A stretch of DNA of 64,000 nt from positions 3,095,501-3,159,500 of the forward strand of contig NZ_CP053482.1 in the NCBI RefSeq assembly GCF_016772315.1. Reading direction: 5' to 3'. Source of the stretch: Thiothrix subterranea. Lineage in GTDB: Bacteria > Pseudomonadota > Gammaproteobacteria > Thiotrichales > Thiotrichaceae. This document shows, one piece after another, positions 1 to 9,517 of the stretch. The position numbers and the translations under genes were made by a program. Within the stretch, counting starts at the first letter, position 1. The number at the start of each line of letters is the position of its first letter. The notes beneath the pieces are model-generated. The model was not told the DNA's origin. It saw only the letters and a program-made list of their open reading frames with translations, and did no database searches.

Positions 1-1894
1 CTTTGCGCAGCGCACGGCATTCCAGCTCGAAGCAATCGCGGAAATTGGCAGACAAATAGCGCGAAACGCCACGGTAGCCGATCATCGGGTTTTCTTCGTG
101 CGGCTCGTAACGGTCGCCTGCCATCAGGTTGGCGTATTCGTTCGACTTGAAGTCGGACATGCGCACGATGACCTTGTTGGGGGCGTAGGCAGCGGCGAGG
201 GTGGCGATGCCTTCGACCAGTTTTTCCACGTAGAAGTTGACCGGGCTGGCGTATCCGGCAATCTTCGCGCCGATTTTGGCTTTCAGATCCGCAGGCAGGT
301 TGTCGAATTCCAGCAAGGCTTTCGGGTGGATGCCGATGGTGTTGTTGATGATGAATTCCAAGCGTGCCAAGCCCACACCCGCATTCGGCAGGCGCGAGAA
401 AGCGAAGGCGCGGGAAGGATTGCCCACGTTCATCATGATTTTGACGGACAAATCAGGCAGGTTGCCGGTGTCAGCGGTACGTATTTCAAACGGCAGCAAG
501 CCGCTGTAGATGAAACCGGTGTCGCCTTCTGCACAGGAAACGGTGATTTCGTCGCCAGCATTGATGCGCTGGGTGGCATCGCCACAGCCTACGACGGCGG
601 GGATGCCCATTTCACGCGCAATGATTGCCGCGTGGCAGGTACGTCCGCCGCGATTGGTGACGATGGCGGAAGCGCGTTTCATGATCGGTTCCCAGTCAGG
701 GTCGGTCATGTCTGTTACCAGTACATCGCCTTCTTTCACTTCGTCCATCTGGCTAATGCTCATAATGATACGCGCAGGGCCTTGACCGATTTTTTGACCA
801 ATGGCGCGACCTTCAGCAACCACCGTGCCTTTTTCTTTGAGCTGATAGCGTTCGATGATAGTGGCGGAAGCGCGGCTTTCGACGGTTTCAGGGCGGGCTT
901 GCACGATGTAGAGCTTGCCGTCGCCACCATCTAATGCCCATTCAATGTCCATCGGGCGCTGGTAGTGCTTTTCGATGATCATGGCTTGGCGAGCGAGGGA
1001 TTCAACCTGTTCTTCGCTCAGGCAGAAACGTTCACGGCGTTCCGCATCGACTTCGCGGGTCAATGTCGCTTTATTGTGTGCGTCGCCAGCCGAGGCTGCG
1101 TACACCATTTCAATCGCTTTGCTACCCAAACGGCGTGACAAAATCGCAGGGCGACCGGCTTCAATATTGGGTTTGTAGACATAGAATTCGTCGGGGTTGA
1201 CCGCGCCTTGTACCACGGTTTCGCCTAAACCATACGCGCCAGTCACGAATACTGCATCACGGAAACCGGATTCGGTGTCGAGGGTGAACAATACGCCGCT
1301 TGCGCCGATGTCGCTGCGTACCATTTTTTGTACGCCAGCGGACAAGAACACTTTGTCATGTTCAAAATGCTGGTGGACGCGGTAGGCAATCGCACGGTCA
1401 TTATAGAGAGAGGCGAACACCTCCTTGATGGCGGCGATAACGTTATCTAGCCCGCGCACGTTGAGGAAGGTTTCTTGCTGACCGGCGAAGGATGCATCCG
1501 GTAAGTCTTCAGCCGTGGCGGAAGAACGCACTGCGAAAGAAGCAGTATCGCCTGAACCCGCTGCGAGTGTGTCGTAGGCTTCGCGCACGGTTTCCAGCAA
1601 TTTTTCGGGTAATGGCGTGTCCATGACCCAACCACGGATGGTTTTACCGGCATTGGTGAGGGCGTGGATGTCGTCTACGTCGAGGGAGTTCAGGAGCGCG
1701 TTGATGCGGTCAGCGAGACCGTCAGCGCGGATAAAATCTTGGTAAGCGTGTGTGGTTGTGGCAAAACCGTTCGGGACGCTAACGCCCACATTTGCCAAGT
1801 TACTGATCATTTCCCCAAGGGAGGCGTTTTTGCCGCCGACGATGTTAACATCGTGCATCCCCAATTGATCAAACCAAAGAATGTAATCTGCCAT
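1..1894 (-). CDS. ppsA: Phosphoenolpyruvate synthase (3' part cut by window edge)
   Basis: PEP synthase converts pyruvate, ATP and water to PEP, AMP and phosphate, feeding gluconeogenesis. The minus strand reads from an ATG at 1894 with the family N-terminus ([16 protein letters not shown], then [11 protein letters not shown]) and stays open to the left edge. Near the edge it still matches the C-terminal PEP-utilising domain ([16 protein letters not shown]). About 631 of the usual ~790 residues are inside the window, and the missing part is the C-terminus. A GGAG-like site lies just before the ATG. It is divergent from the LysR gene at 2169, and a strong minus-strand hairpin terminator lies about 100 nt upstream of its start. 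Confidence 0.95.
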   Translation of the reverse strand, partial: MADYILWFDQLGMHDVNIVGGKNASLGEMISNLANVGVSVPNGFATTTHAYQDFIRADGLADRINALLNSLDVDDIHALTNAGKTIRGWVMDTPLPEKLLETVREAYDTLAAGSGDTASFAVRSSATAEDLPDASFAGQQETFLNVRGLDNVIAAIKEVFASLYNDRAIAYRVHQHFEHDKVFLSAGVQKMVRSDIGASGVLFTLDTESGFRDAVFVTGAYGLGETVVQGAVNPDEFYVYKPNIEAGRPAILSRRLGSKAIEMVYAASAGDAHNKATLTREVDAERRERFCLSEEQVESLARQAMIIEKHYQRPMDIEWALDGGDGKLYIVQARPETVESRASATIIERYQLKEKGTVVAEGRAIGQKIGQGPARIIMSISQMDEVKEGDVLVTDMTDPDWEPIMKRASAIVTNRGGRTCHAAIIAREMGIPAVVGCGDATQRINAGDEITVSCAEGDTGFIYSGLLPFEIRTADTGNLPDLSVKIMMNVGNPSRAFAFSRLPNAGVGLARLEFIINNTIGIHPKALLEFDNLPADLKAKIGAKIAGYASPVNFYVEKLVEGIATLAAAYAPNKVIVRMSDFKSNEYANLMAGDRYEPHEENPMIGYRGVSRYLSANFRDCFELECRALRK

Positions 1895-1985
1895 TGCGCG
1901 ATCTCCGTCAATCGAAGTTGGAAGTTTGGATCTTGATATTTTGGTTGGTGTAGGTTGAAAGGCTATTGTTTCATAGGGGGCGGGG

Positions 1986-2062
1986 GATAAAAAGAGCGGC
2001 GTTCTATAGCGAACGCCGCAAGCACCACAGTTAGCATAGATAAGCACTCGTAATGGGTGCTT
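1986..2062 (-). terminator. Two hairpins ending in an intrinsic terminator in the ppsA leader
   Basis: On the minus strand a hairpin (8-bp stem, 2042-2049 with 2055-2062) is followed by a 9-bp GC-rich stem (GCGGCGTTC, 1996-2004 with 2011-2019, 6-nt loop) and then CTTTTTA. It lies about 100 nt upstream of the ppsA ATG on the same strand. Because it precedes ppsA rather than following a gene, it looks like a leader terminator or the end of a short RNA. The stems are seen directly; the role is inference. Confidence 0.55.
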
Positions 2063-2168
2063 AGCTGCCGCGTAAGATACCGAAAATAATGCATTGTAAA
2101 AAATCAATTGTTTCAATTATTACTATTGTATTGCACAATAATGACATAATGGAGGAGGGTAAATAACC

Positions 2169-3086
2169 GTGGCAATGCACTACTACAAGCAAACGCGCTA
2201 CAAGCTATTGCGGACTTTTTGCGTGGTGGCGCAAAAGGAAAATATCACCCATGCAGCGGATCAGTTGCATATCAGTCAGCCGACGGTTTCGCTACAAATT
2301 CAAGCGCTTGAACGTGAAATGGGCGAAAAATTGCTGGAGCGGCGTGGGCCTAGTGTGCGTTTAACCCCAGAAGGCCGGATTCTCTACCAATTGGTACAGC
2401 CGATTGCCGCCGGGATTGATTCCCTCAAAGAAACCTTTGCCGCCAGTCTCGGTAAAATGGAGCAGGGCGAGTTGAATATTGCGGTGGGACAGTCTACCGC
2501 GTTGTATGTTTTGCCGAAATATTTGGAGCGCTTTTGCGCCGCTTACCCCGGTATTCGTATCAACTTGCACAATGTCGAAGGGCAAAGCGGCATGAAAAAG
2601 CTGCTCGAAGATCAAGTGGATTTAGCCGTTGGCCCGTTATTGCAAATTCCTGAAACGATTGTTTACAAACCGTTTGCCGCGTTCGGTTCGATTCTGATTA
2701 CCCCGGAACACCATCCTTTGGCTGAGTTAAAGCGTAAAGTGACGCTGGATGATATTAGCCCCTATGGTTTGATTTTGCCGCCGCGCAATATGAGTACTTG
2801 GCGGATGGTGGATACGGTATTTCGCCAACATGAAGTGCCGTATTCAGTAGCAATGGAAGCGGGCGGCTGGGAAATCGTCAAACGCTACGTGGAAATGGGC
2901 TTGGGCATTTCAATCGTGACCGAAGTTTGCCTGACGGGTCACGAGAAAATCGTAGCGGTTCCGCTCAATGACTATTTTCCGTCGCGCAGTTATGGCTTGA
3001 TTGTGCGGCGGGGTAAGTTTTTCACCCCGCAGGCAAAGCGTTTCATCGAGATGTTCGACGAAAAATTCTTTATGGAAGGTGTGTGA
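2169..3086 (+). CDS. LysR-family transcriptional regulator
   Basis: DNA-binding regulator of 305 aa. The N-terminal winged helix is visible (residues ~12-70: FCVVAQKENITHAADQLHI, then SQPTVSLQIQALE), followed by a periplasmic-binding-protein-like effector domain (~95-300). The C-terminal stretch (SRSYGLIVRRGKFFTPQAKRF) resembles the CysB/Cbl-like branch, but I cannot name the regulon. A GTG start at 2169 is preferred over the ATG at 2175 because GGAGGAGGG (2151-2159) is well spaced for it. It is divergent from ppsA, which LysR proteins often control, and overlaps the glycosyltransferase tail to tail by 17 bp. Confidence 0.85.
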   Translation: MAMHYYKQTRYKLLRTFCVVAQKENITHAADQLHISQPTVSLQIQALEREMGEKLLERRGPSVRLTPEGRILYQLVQPIAAGIDSLKETFAASLGKMEQGELNIAVGQSTALYVLPKYLERFCAAYPGIRINLHNVEGQSGMKKLLEDQVDLAVGPLLQIPETIVYKPFAAFGSILITPEHHPLAELKRKVTLDDISPYGLILPPRNMSTWRMVDTVFRQHEVPYSVAMEAGGWEIVKRYVEMGLGISIVTEVCLTGHEKIVAVPLNDYFPSRSYGLIVRRGKFFTPQAKRFIEMFDEKFFMEGV

Positions 3087-4278
3087 CCAGCGTCATTCGG
3101 CTCATCTGTTGATCTTCAACTAAACGTTGATAGGTTTTCTGGTACTGGTCGGTAATCGTTTGAATATTGTAACCCTGTTGAATGCGTTGCATGGCGCGTG
3201 AACCCACTTCCTGCCGCCATGCATCCCCCGCATTCATCCATTCCAGCCACGCAAACGCCAGTGCTGAGGGGGTGGTGTCCTGTACTGGCAAGCATTGTCC
3301 GGTGTTGCCGATGATTCTGGCGAGATCACTGACGTCGGTGGTGACGCAAGGGATGCCACAGGCCATTGCTTCCGCAACACTTTCGGGGAAACCTTCGCCA
3401 TAGCTGGAGGTTAGGGTGTACAAATCCAATGCATTCATGAGGTGTGGAATATCTTTGCGTCCACCGAGTAAGTGCAGATTCTGTTTGGTGGGCATTTTAT
3501 TCAGTAAATACTGCAATTTAGGGTTGTTTTCCGTTACCCCGCGCCCTGCCAAGATAAAGTGGACATTGGGTTGGTGTGGCAACAATAAGCGAGCTGCTTC
3601 CAGAAACAAGGCATGATTTTTTACCGGATGGTAATGCGCAAACAAACCAATCACGAAAGCATCCGCCGGAATACCCAAGCTGTGGCGCATGGCGTTGCGT
3701 TGGTAGTGATTGGGGGCAAACAGTTGTGTATCAAAGCCGTTAGGAATCACCAGACTGCGCTGATCATCGTAGCCAAGCGCGGTGTGTTGATCAGCGCTCA
3801 GGTAAGTGTTGTAAATAATATGTTCAGGAGTGCTGGAACGTTTGGCGGCAAGTTCGATGACCCAGCGGGTGGTGCGTGCTTCTTTATTGAGTGCGGGCAG
3901 GGCGTGGTGAATGTTCCACAGCACGGCATGGTGGTTGCCTAGGGATAAGTTTGCCAGTGATGCCGCGAGATTGCCGTGGTACATCCAGCCTTGAATAATG
4001 TCCGGTTGCAAATTGCGTAACAGTTGTGTCAGTTTGAAAATTTGCCAACCAGCGGTGATATTGTGGTGCATATCCAGTGAATAAACATCAATGCCGTGTG
4101 CGCGGATGCGGTTACTGAGTTCGGCTTCGCCATCGAGTGAAATCACTATCGGCTCAAAGCGATGGCGGTCAGTATGCGCCATGAGTTTGTATAACATCAT
4201 CGCCGCACCGTCGGTATTGTCAGTGTTTAAGCGGGTGATAATGTGGATGACCCGAATTTTTTGCGTGTTGTGTGTCAT
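3070..4278 (-). CDS. Glycosyltransferase, GT4 family
   Basis: A 402-aa GT-B fold glycosyltransferase. The N-terminus has the typical IRVIHIITRLNTDNTDGAA acceptor-side strand and loop. The C-terminal half has IGLFAHYHPVKNH, the glycine-rich AGRG strand and the EGFPESVAEAMACGIPCVTTDV motif that binds the nucleotide-sugar donor. It probably acts in cell-surface polysaccharide synthesis, but donor and acceptor cannot be told. It stands alone on the minus strand. The region upstream (4279-4651) holds a strong minus-strand terminator 104 nt before its ATG, so it likely has its own promoter below that terminator or is read through conditionally. Confidence 0.85.
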   Translation of the reverse strand: MTHNTQKIRVIHIITRLNTDNTDGAAMMLYKLMAHTDRHRFEPIVISLDGEAELSNRIRAHGIDVYSLDMHHNITAGWQIFKLTQLLRNLQPDIIQGWMYHGNLAASLANLSLGNHHAVLWNIHHALPALNKEARTTRWVIELAAKRSSTPEHIIYNTYLSADQHTALGYDDQRSLVIPNGFDTQLFAPNHYQRNAMRHSLGIPADAFVIGLFAHYHPVKNHALFLEAARLLLPHQPNVHFILAGRGVTENNPKLQYLLNKMPTKQNLHLLGGRKDIPHLMNALDLYTLTSSYGEGFPESVAEAMACGIPCVTTDVSDLARIIGNTGQCLPVQDTTPSALAFAWLEWMNAGDAWRQEVGSRAMQRIQQGYNIQTITDQYQKTYQRLVEDQQMSRMTLVTHLP

Positions 4279-4381
4279 TAGGCAACTTCTCTCTCATGTG
4301 TATGAGTCGGATGGTGTGATAGATAGCGCTTGATGGAAAGTACCGGAAGGATAGAGGCGGGTGTTTGCCAGATAATTGCAG

Positions 4382-4410
4382 CAAAAAAAGGCTCTCCCGA
4401 AGGAGAGCCT
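4382..4410 (-). terminator. Rho-independent terminator, minus strand
   Basis: A 9-bp stem AGGCTCTCC / GGAGAGCCT (4389-4397, 4402-4410) closes a UUCG tetraloop when read on the minus strand and is followed by a run of T (4383-4389). There is no T-run on the plus side, so it acts on minus-strand transcripts. No minus-strand gene lies upstream before the divergent hemN, which suggests it ends a short RNA. Confidence 0.8.
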
Positions 4411-4511
4411 AAGTGCTTTAGGGTATGTAGAGCGTTGAAGATCGCCGATTCAGAGGAGGTAACGAAACATCGACATCAGCAACCTTCGAGAATCATTACA
4501 CCCGTTTTCTA
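4383..4511 (-). ncRNA. Candidate FNR-controlled small RNA (or glycosyltransferase leader)
   Basis: On the minus strand an FNR box centred at 4549.5 lies about 30 bp before a -10-like TGTAAA (4522-4517). This approximates class II FNR promoter geometry (box at -41.5) and predicts a start near 4508-4511. Transcription from there would end at the strong terminator 4382-4410, giving an RNA of about 125 nt without an ORF. It contains a single-stranded-looking CCTCCTCT (around 4455-4463) that could pair with Shine-Dalgarno sequences, as in FNR-induced sRNAs such as FnrS. There is no sequence similarity claim. It could instead be an attenuated leader of the glycosyltransferase at 4278. Confidence 0.4.
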
Positions 4512-4542
4512 TGTGGTTTACAATCTGTCCAATTTCAATTTC

Positions 4543-4556
4543 TTGATACAGGTCAA
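4543..4556. promoter_or_regulatory. FNR/Anr box upstream of hemN
   Basis: TTGAT-ACAG-GTCAA matches the FNR/Anr consensus TTGAT-N4-ATCAA in nine of ten fixed positions. It lies 96 bp before the hemN ATG. hemN is a classic FNR/Anr target, and the regulator itself is encoded next to hemN at 6066-6818. Confidence 0.75.
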
Positions 4557-4651
4557 TTAAGTTTAATGTTTCGTTTCAAGTGCTTGTCAGAGCAGGGCTG
4601 ATACAGCGATTATGTGCACTGCTTAGCTTTGGGTTAAAAGAAGAGGTTGGT

Positions 4652-6037
4652 ATGAGTGCGATTCAATTTGATGCAGATTTGATACGTCGCTATGACACGG
4701 CGGGGCCGCGCTATACGTCTTATCCGACGGCGGTTGCATTCGGGCCTTTTACTGAAGATGAGTACAAAGCGCACGCTTACATGAGCAACGAAGACCCGAT
4801 TCCGTTGCCATTGTCTTTATATTTCCATGTGCCATTTTGTGACACGGTATGCTTCTATTGTGCCTGCAATAAGATTGTGACCAAAGATCACTCGAAGGCG
4901 GAAACTTACTTGCAATACTTGTTCCGTGAAATCGAGATGCAAGCCAAGTTGTATGACCGTGATCGTACTGTCGAGCAATTGCATTGGGGCGGTGGCACGC
5001 CGACATTCCTCAGCCATGCAGAAATGCGGGCGTTGATGGAAAAAACCCGCGAACATTTTTCCCTGCACATTACGGACGAAGGCGATTATTCCATCGAGAT
5101 TGATCCGCGTTCGGTGACGCCAGAAACCATTGGCGTATTGCGCGAAATCGGTTTCAACCGTTTCAGTTTGGGCGTGCAGGATGTGGATGAGCGGGTGCAA
5201 ATTGCAGTCAACCGGATTCAGCCGATTGCGCAAACCTTGTCGATTATCGAAGCTTGTCGAGCGCAGGGGGCAAAGTCGATTAGCGTGGATTTGATTTACG
5301 GCTTGCCATTTCAAACGATGGAAAGTTTCCGCCAGACCTTGGATACCATCATTGAAATGTCGCCGGATCGTATTTCGGTGTTTAATTATGCGCACATGCC
5401 GACGTTGTTCAAACCGCAACGGCGCATTAATGAGGCGGATTTACCTTCACCCGAAACCAAGTTACAAATCATGCAACTCGCGGTTGAACATTTGACTGCG
5501 GCGGGTTATGAATACATTGGGATGGATCATTTCGCCAAGCCGGATGATGAGCTGGCAATCGCACAGCGCCAAGGCACTTTGCACCGCAATTTCCAAGGCT
5601 ATACCACGCACGCCGATTGCGATTTGGTGGCAATGGGGGTGAGTTCGATCAGCAGTGTCGCGGAATCCTACAGCCAGAATGCCAAAACCTTGGAAGAGTA
5701 TTACGCGGCATTGGATGCGGGGCGTTTACCGGTGATCAAAGGGCTAACCTTGGATGATGATGATGTATTGCGGCGTTATATTATCCAACAACTGGCGTGC
5801 CACTTCACCTTGAATTTTAACCAAGTGGAACGGCTGTTTAGCCTGACGTTTGCAGATTATTTCAGCCGTGAACTGGCATTATTGCAACCAATGGTTGGCG
5901 ATAATTTGCTGCAATGGACAACAACTGGCATCGACGTTACCCCACGCGGGCGGTTTTTGATCCGCAACATTTGCATGGTGTTTGATGCCAGTATGCGTAA
6001 ACACAGCGTGCAGCAACGTTTCTCGCGGGTGATTTAA
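4652..6037 (+). CDS. hemN: Oxygen-independent coproporphyrinogen III oxidase
   Basis: Radical-SAM enzyme that decarboxylates two propionates of coproporphyrinogen III to make protoporphyrinogen IX when oxygen is scarce. It has 461 aa, as usual for the family (~457). Residues ~58-72 hold HVPFCDTVCFYCAC with the CX3CX2C cluster (C63, C67, C70) and the extra C72. HWGGGTPTFL follows at ~115, and the GPRYTSYPTA N-terminus is diagnostic. The ATG at 4652 is chosen over a start at 4580 because AGAGGTTGG lies just before it and the N-terminus then matches the family. The upstream FNR box fits anaerobic induction. Confidence 0.95.
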   Translation: MSAIQFDADLIRRYDTAGPRYTSYPTAVAFGPFTEDEYKAHAYMSNEDPIPLPLSLYFHVPFCDTVCFYCACNKIVTKDHSKAETYLQYLFREIEMQAKLYDRDRTVEQLHWGGGTPTFLSHAEMRALMEKTREHFSLHITDEGDYSIEIDPRSVTPETIGVLREIGFNRFSLGVQDVDERVQIAVNRIQPIAQTLSIIEACRAQGAKSISVDLIYGLPFQTMESFRQTLDTIIEMSPDRISVFNYAHMPTLFKPQRRINEADLPSPETKLQIMQLAVEHLTAAGYEYIGMDHFAKPDDELAIAQRQGTLHRNFQGYTTHADCDLVAMGVSSISSVAESYSQNAKTLEEYYAALDAGRLPVIKGLTLDDDDVLRRYIIQQLACHFTLNFNQVERLFSLTFADYFSRELALLQPMVGDNLLQWTTTGIDVTPRGRFLIRNICMVFDASMRKHSVQQRFSRVI

Positions 6038-6065
6038 GCCCGCTGCCCGCGTTAGTCAACCGGCG

Positions 6066-6818
6066 TTACAGTACATCGCCTGCGGGTCGGCAGGTATGGT
6101 GCGCAAGTTGTTTGAGCCGGTTCATGTCGGCAATTTTGACCAAGCGGTGTTGCACGGCGATGATATTTTCTTCCTGCAAGCGCGAGAACATGCGACTCAG
6201 GGTTTCCACCGCCATGCCAAGGTAGTTGGCAAGGTCGTGACGCGCCATCGGTAAGTTAAATTCGTTGCTGGAAAAACCACGTTCTTTATTGCGTTCCGAT
6301 AAACTGGAAAGGAAGGTGGCAAGGCGTTCTTCGGTACGCATTTGCCCCAGCGTCAGCAGAAGCATTTGTTCGCGTTCTAGCTCTGAACCGATTTGGCGCA
6401 TCATTTGCCCGCGCATAATGGGCAATTTGCCGCATAATTCCTGAAAATTATCCATACTGAGTTCACACACCAGCGTGTCATCCAAGGCTTGCGCGTCACA
6501 GGTGTGGCGGTCACGAGCAAAGGCATCAAAGCCTAGCAAGTCACCGGGTAAGTAAAAACCGAGAATCTGTTCTTCGCCATCGGGGGTCGACAACGAGGTT
6601 TTGATCGCCCCGGCCTTCACTGCATAAATGGATTGCTGCTGATCATCGCGGTGAAATAAATAATCTTTTTTCTTGATTTTGACGGTTTTGTTGATAGCGT
6701 TTTCGAGTAGCTCCAACTCGTCACGGTTCAGGCCACGGGGTAAGCAGAGTTCACTTAAACTGCAATTATGGCAAGCAATGGCGGATTTTTTAGCACTGTG
6801 TAAAGCAACTGTCTTCAT
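6066..6818 (-). CDS. fnr: FNR/Anr-type oxygen-sensing transcription factor
   Basis: Crp/Fnr-family activator that binds a [4Fe-4S] cluster and dimerises on DNA when oxygen is absent. Of its 250 aa, C16, C19 and C25 (CHNCSLSELC) and C118 match the four cluster ligands of E. coli FNR. A cyclic-nucleotide-binding-like beta-roll (~45-130), dimer helix (~135-160) and winged helix with ETLSRMFSRLQ (~205-215), including the E-xx-SR recognition residues, follow. It converges on hemN (28 bp between stops). Perfect and near-perfect FNR boxes upstream of itself and of hemN suggest autoregulation and direct control of haem synthesis. Confidence 0.93.
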   Translation of the reverse strand: MKTVALHSAKKSAIACHNCSLSELCLPRGLNRDELELLENAINKTVKIKKKDYLFHRDDQQQSIYAVKAGAIKTSLSTPDGEEQILGFYLPGDLLGFDAFARDRHTCDAQALDDTLVCELSMDNFQELCGKLPIMRGQMMRQIGSELEREQMLLLTLGQMRTEERLATFLSSLSERNKERGFSSNEFNLPMARHDLANYLGMAVETLSRMFSRLQEENIIAVQHRLVKIADMNRLKQLAHHTCRPAGDVL

Positions 6819-6901
6819 GCGTCATCCAAAGCGGTGATGATGTTCCAAGGATTGGTTGGTTTTGGTGAGATGGCCTCTCCTGCCATCTAAATTCATATTT
6901 T

Positions 6902-6915
6902 TTGATGCAAATCAA
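6902..6915. promoter_or_regulatory. Perfect FNR/Anr box between fnr and pssA
   Basis: TTGAT-GCAA-ATCAA is a perfect match to the FNR/Anr consensus. It lies 84 bp from the fnr start and 147 bp from the pssA start. On the plus strand TAGACT (6937-6942) is at about the right distance for a class II promoter. The box may mediate fnr autoregulation or activate a plus-strand transcript into pssA. Confidence 0.75.
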
Positions 6916-7061
6916 AACAATGCAAGCGTGTTCGCCTAGACTTGGGATTGTACACGTTTATTCGCATTAGTGTACTGGAAGGTTGTGGTAACAGAAACGC
7001 ATTCCACTGTGGCACAATGCTGGCTACTATGCATCTATAAGTAGCTAAACGGAAATATTCA

Positions 7062-7844
7062 GTGGAAGAGCAACAACCAAACGCTAAAGCACCACCCAGC
7101 AGGGGTATTTATTTACTGCCCAATTTGTTAACCACCGGCGCAATGTTCGGTGGTTTTTACGCGGTTGTCGCCGCCATGCAGGGTAAATTTGAAGCTGCCG
7201 CCATCGCGGTATTCATCGCCATGATTTTGGATGGGTTGGATGGGCGCGTGGCGCGTATGACCAATACCCAGACGGAATTTGGGGCGCAATACGACAGTCT
7301 GGCGGATCTGATTTCCTTCGGGGTAGCGCCGGGTTTGGTGATGTATCAATGGGCGTTGGTGCATTTGCAAACCTCAGGTGCTGCATGGGGCAAAGCCGGT
7401 TGGTTAGCCGCATTTGTTTACGTGGCGTGTGCGGCATTGCGGTTGGCGCGGTTTAATACGCAAATCGGTAAAGTCGACAAGCGTTTCTTTGTGGGCTTGC
7501 CAAGCCCGGCTGCGGCTGCGGTGATGGTGGGCATGGTTTGGGTGTTCCATGACCTCGATGTGATGGGGCGTAATGTGCAAATTCCGGCTTTGATATTGAC
7601 TTTAGCGGTGGGGCTGCTGATGGTGAGCAATATCAGTTTTTACAGTTTCAAAGATTTTGACCTGCGTAATCGTGTGCCATTCGTGGTGGTGTTGGCGGTG
7701 GTGCTGGTGTTTGCATTGACGACGATTGATCCGCCTAAAGTGTTGTTTGGGGTGTTTTTATTGTATGCGTTGTCAGGGCCGCTGTTTTGGGTGTGGCGGC
7801 GCTGGCGGAAGTTTCAGCGGCGTAAAAAAGGCGTTGATGCTTAA
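7062..7844 (+). CDS. pssA: CDP-diacylglycerol--serine O-phosphatidyltransferase
   Basis: Inner-membrane enzyme that makes phosphatidylserine from CDP-diacylglycerol and serine, the first step to phosphatidylethanolamine. The CDP-alcohol phosphotransferase signature DGX2ARX8GX3DX3D is intact (DGRVARM to DSLAD, ~residues 60-82). About eight hydrophobic segments make up the 260 aa, which end in a basic tail (RRKKG). A GTG start at 7062 is used; GGAAA (7051-7055) precedes it weakly. This is the membrane-spanning type II PssA, not the soluble phospholipase-D-like E. coli enzyme. Confidence 0.9.
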   Translation: MEEQQPNAKAPPSRGIYLLPNLLTTGAMFGGFYAVVAAMQGKFEAAAIAVFIAMILDGLDGRVARMTNTQTEFGAQYDSLADLISFGVAPGLVMYQWALVHLQTSGAAWGKAGWLAAFVYVACAALRLARFNTQIGKVDKRFFVGLPSPAAAAVMVGMVWVFHDLDVMGRNVQIPALILTLAVGLLMVSNISFYSFKDFDLRNRVPFVVVLAVVLVFALTTIDPPKVLFGVFLLYALSGPLFWVWRRWRKFQRRKKGVDA

Positions 7845-7960
7845 AGCGGCGTAAATTCTTACGCCCAGCGCGGCAACACGCGCTATTATTACCTCCACTT
7901 TCAGATTGATACTTCGGTTGCTAAATAAACCAGTGCGCAGCCGTGTTTAGGAGCAGGAAC

Positions 7961-9511
7961 ATGTCCAAAGACCGTTTGATTATTTTTGATACCACCTTAC
8001 GTGACGGCGAACAAAGCCCCGGCGCATCCATGACGCAAGAAGAGAAAATTCGCATTGCGTTGATGTTGGAAAAAATGCGCGTGGATGTAATCGAAGGCGG
8101 TTTCCCAATTGCCAGCCCCGGCGACTTCGAGGCGGTGAAAGCGATTGCCAGCCTTGTCAAAGACAGCACCATTTGCGGTTTGGCGCGTGCTTTGGAAAAG
8201 GATATTGACCGCGCGGCGGAAGCGATTAAGCCCGCGAATTCCGGGCGTATCCACACTTTTATTGCCACTTCACCGATCCACATGCAGAACAAATTGCGCA
8301 TGACTCCCGATCAGGTGGTTGAACAGGCAATCTTTGCGGTGAAACGCGCCCGCAATTACACCGATGACGTGGAATTTTCGTGTGAAGATGCGGGGCGCTC
8401 CGAGTTCGATTTCCTTTGCCGCGTAATCGAAGCCGCGATTAATGCGGGGGCGCGTACCATCAATATTCCCGACACGGTGGGCTATCAGATTCCCTCGGTG
8501 TTTGGCGATATGGTCGGGCGTTTGATTGCGCATATTCCGAACGCTGACCAAGCAATCTTTTCGGTACATTGCCACAACGACCTCGGTTTGGCGGTGGGCA
8601 ATTCCTTGGCGGCGGTGATGCAAGGCGCACGTCAGGTGGAATGTACTATCAACGGTTTAGGCGAACGCGCCGGGAACGCTTCCTTGGAAGAAGTGGTCAT
8701 GGCGATTCGGGTGCGCCCCGACGTATTCCCGGTCGAAACCCGGATTGAAACCACACATATTGTGCCGACGTCGCGCTTGGTTTCCAGCGTCACCGGCTTT
8801 CCGGTACAGCCGAACAAAGCCATTGTGGGCGCGAATGCGTTTGCGCACGAATCCGGCATTCACCAAGACGGCGTATTAAAACACCGCGAAACCTACGAAA
8901 TCATGCGGGCGCAAGACGTGGGTTGGTCAGACAATAAAATCGTGTTGGGCAAGCATTCCGGGCGTAATGCTTTCAAAACCCGCTTGCAAGAACTCAATAT
9001 CGTGTTGAAATCTGAAGAAGAACTCAACACCGCTTTCTCACGCTTCAAAGATTTGGCTGATCGCAAACACGACATCTTCGACGAAGACTTGATGGTGTTA
9101 ATGATGGATGCGCGTTCTGCTCAAGAATTGATGGCGTATGAATTGATTGCGTTGAATGTTTGCTCCACGACCGGCGAAGCACCAAACGCCAGCGTTACCC
9201 TAAAAGCCCACGGCAAAGAACAGACTGCCACGGCTATCGGTGGTGGCCCCGTCGATGCGGTCTACAAAGCCATCGAAAGCATTGTCGGGGAAACCGCGAC
9301 GCTGGCGCTGTATTCCGTCAACAACATCACCAGCGGCACGGATGCGCAAGGCGAAGTCACGGTACGCTTGGATAAAGGTGGACGCATTATCCACGGTCAC
9401 GGTGCGGATACCGATATTGTCATCGCTTCCGCCAAAGCCTATGTGGATGCGTGGAACAAACTCGCCAGCCAAGCGCTGCGCGAACACCCCCAGCACCATC
9501 AGGGAGTATAA
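7961..9511 (+). CDS. leuA: 2-isopropylmalate synthase
   Basis: Condenses acetyl-CoA with 2-oxoisovalerate in the first committed step of leucine synthesis. The 516 aa (family ~520) start with the HMGL-like TIM barrel ([15 protein letters not shown] at ~10-24; [13 protein letters not shown] at ~205), contain [17 protein letters not shown], and end in the C-terminal LeuA allosteric domain (~390-510), which gives leucine feedback inhibition. The ATG at 7961 with TAGGAGCAGG just before it is preferred to an in-frame start 18 bp upstream. The uracil-DNA glycosylase gene begins 6 bp after the stop. Confidence 0.95.
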   Translation: MSKDRLIIFDTTLRDGEQSPGASMTQEEKIRIALMLEKMRVDVIEGGFPIASPGDFEAVKAIASLVKDSTICGLARALEKDIDRAAEAIKPANSGRIHTFIATSPIHMQNKLRMTPDQVVEQAIFAVKRARNYTDDVEFSCEDAGRSEFDFLCRVIEAAINAGARTINIPDTVGYQIPSVFGDMVGRLIAHIPNADQAIFSVHCHNDLGLAVGNSLAAVMQGARQVECTINGLGERAGNASLEEVVMAIRVRPDVFPVETRIETTHIVPTSRLVSSVTGFPVQPNKAIVGANAFAHESGIHQDGVLKHRETYEIMRAQDVGWSDNKIVLGKHSGRNAFKTRLQELNIVLKSEEELNTAFSRFKDLADRKHDIFDEDLMVLMMDARSAQELMAYELIALNVCSTTGEAPNASVTLKAHGKEQTATAIGGGPVDAVYKAIESIVGETATLALYSVNNITSGTDAQGEVTVRLDKGGRIIHGHGADTDIVIASAKAYVDAWNKLASQALREHPQHHQGV

Positions 9512-9517
9512 GCGCGG

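Noticed and set aside
98-934. 278-residue plus-strand frame
   Set aside because: It is antisense to ppsA, whose protein matches are strong on the minus strand.
4580-4651. Longer hemN start at 4580
   Set aside because: The added residues do not belong to the family and the ATG at 4652 has the better ribosome site.
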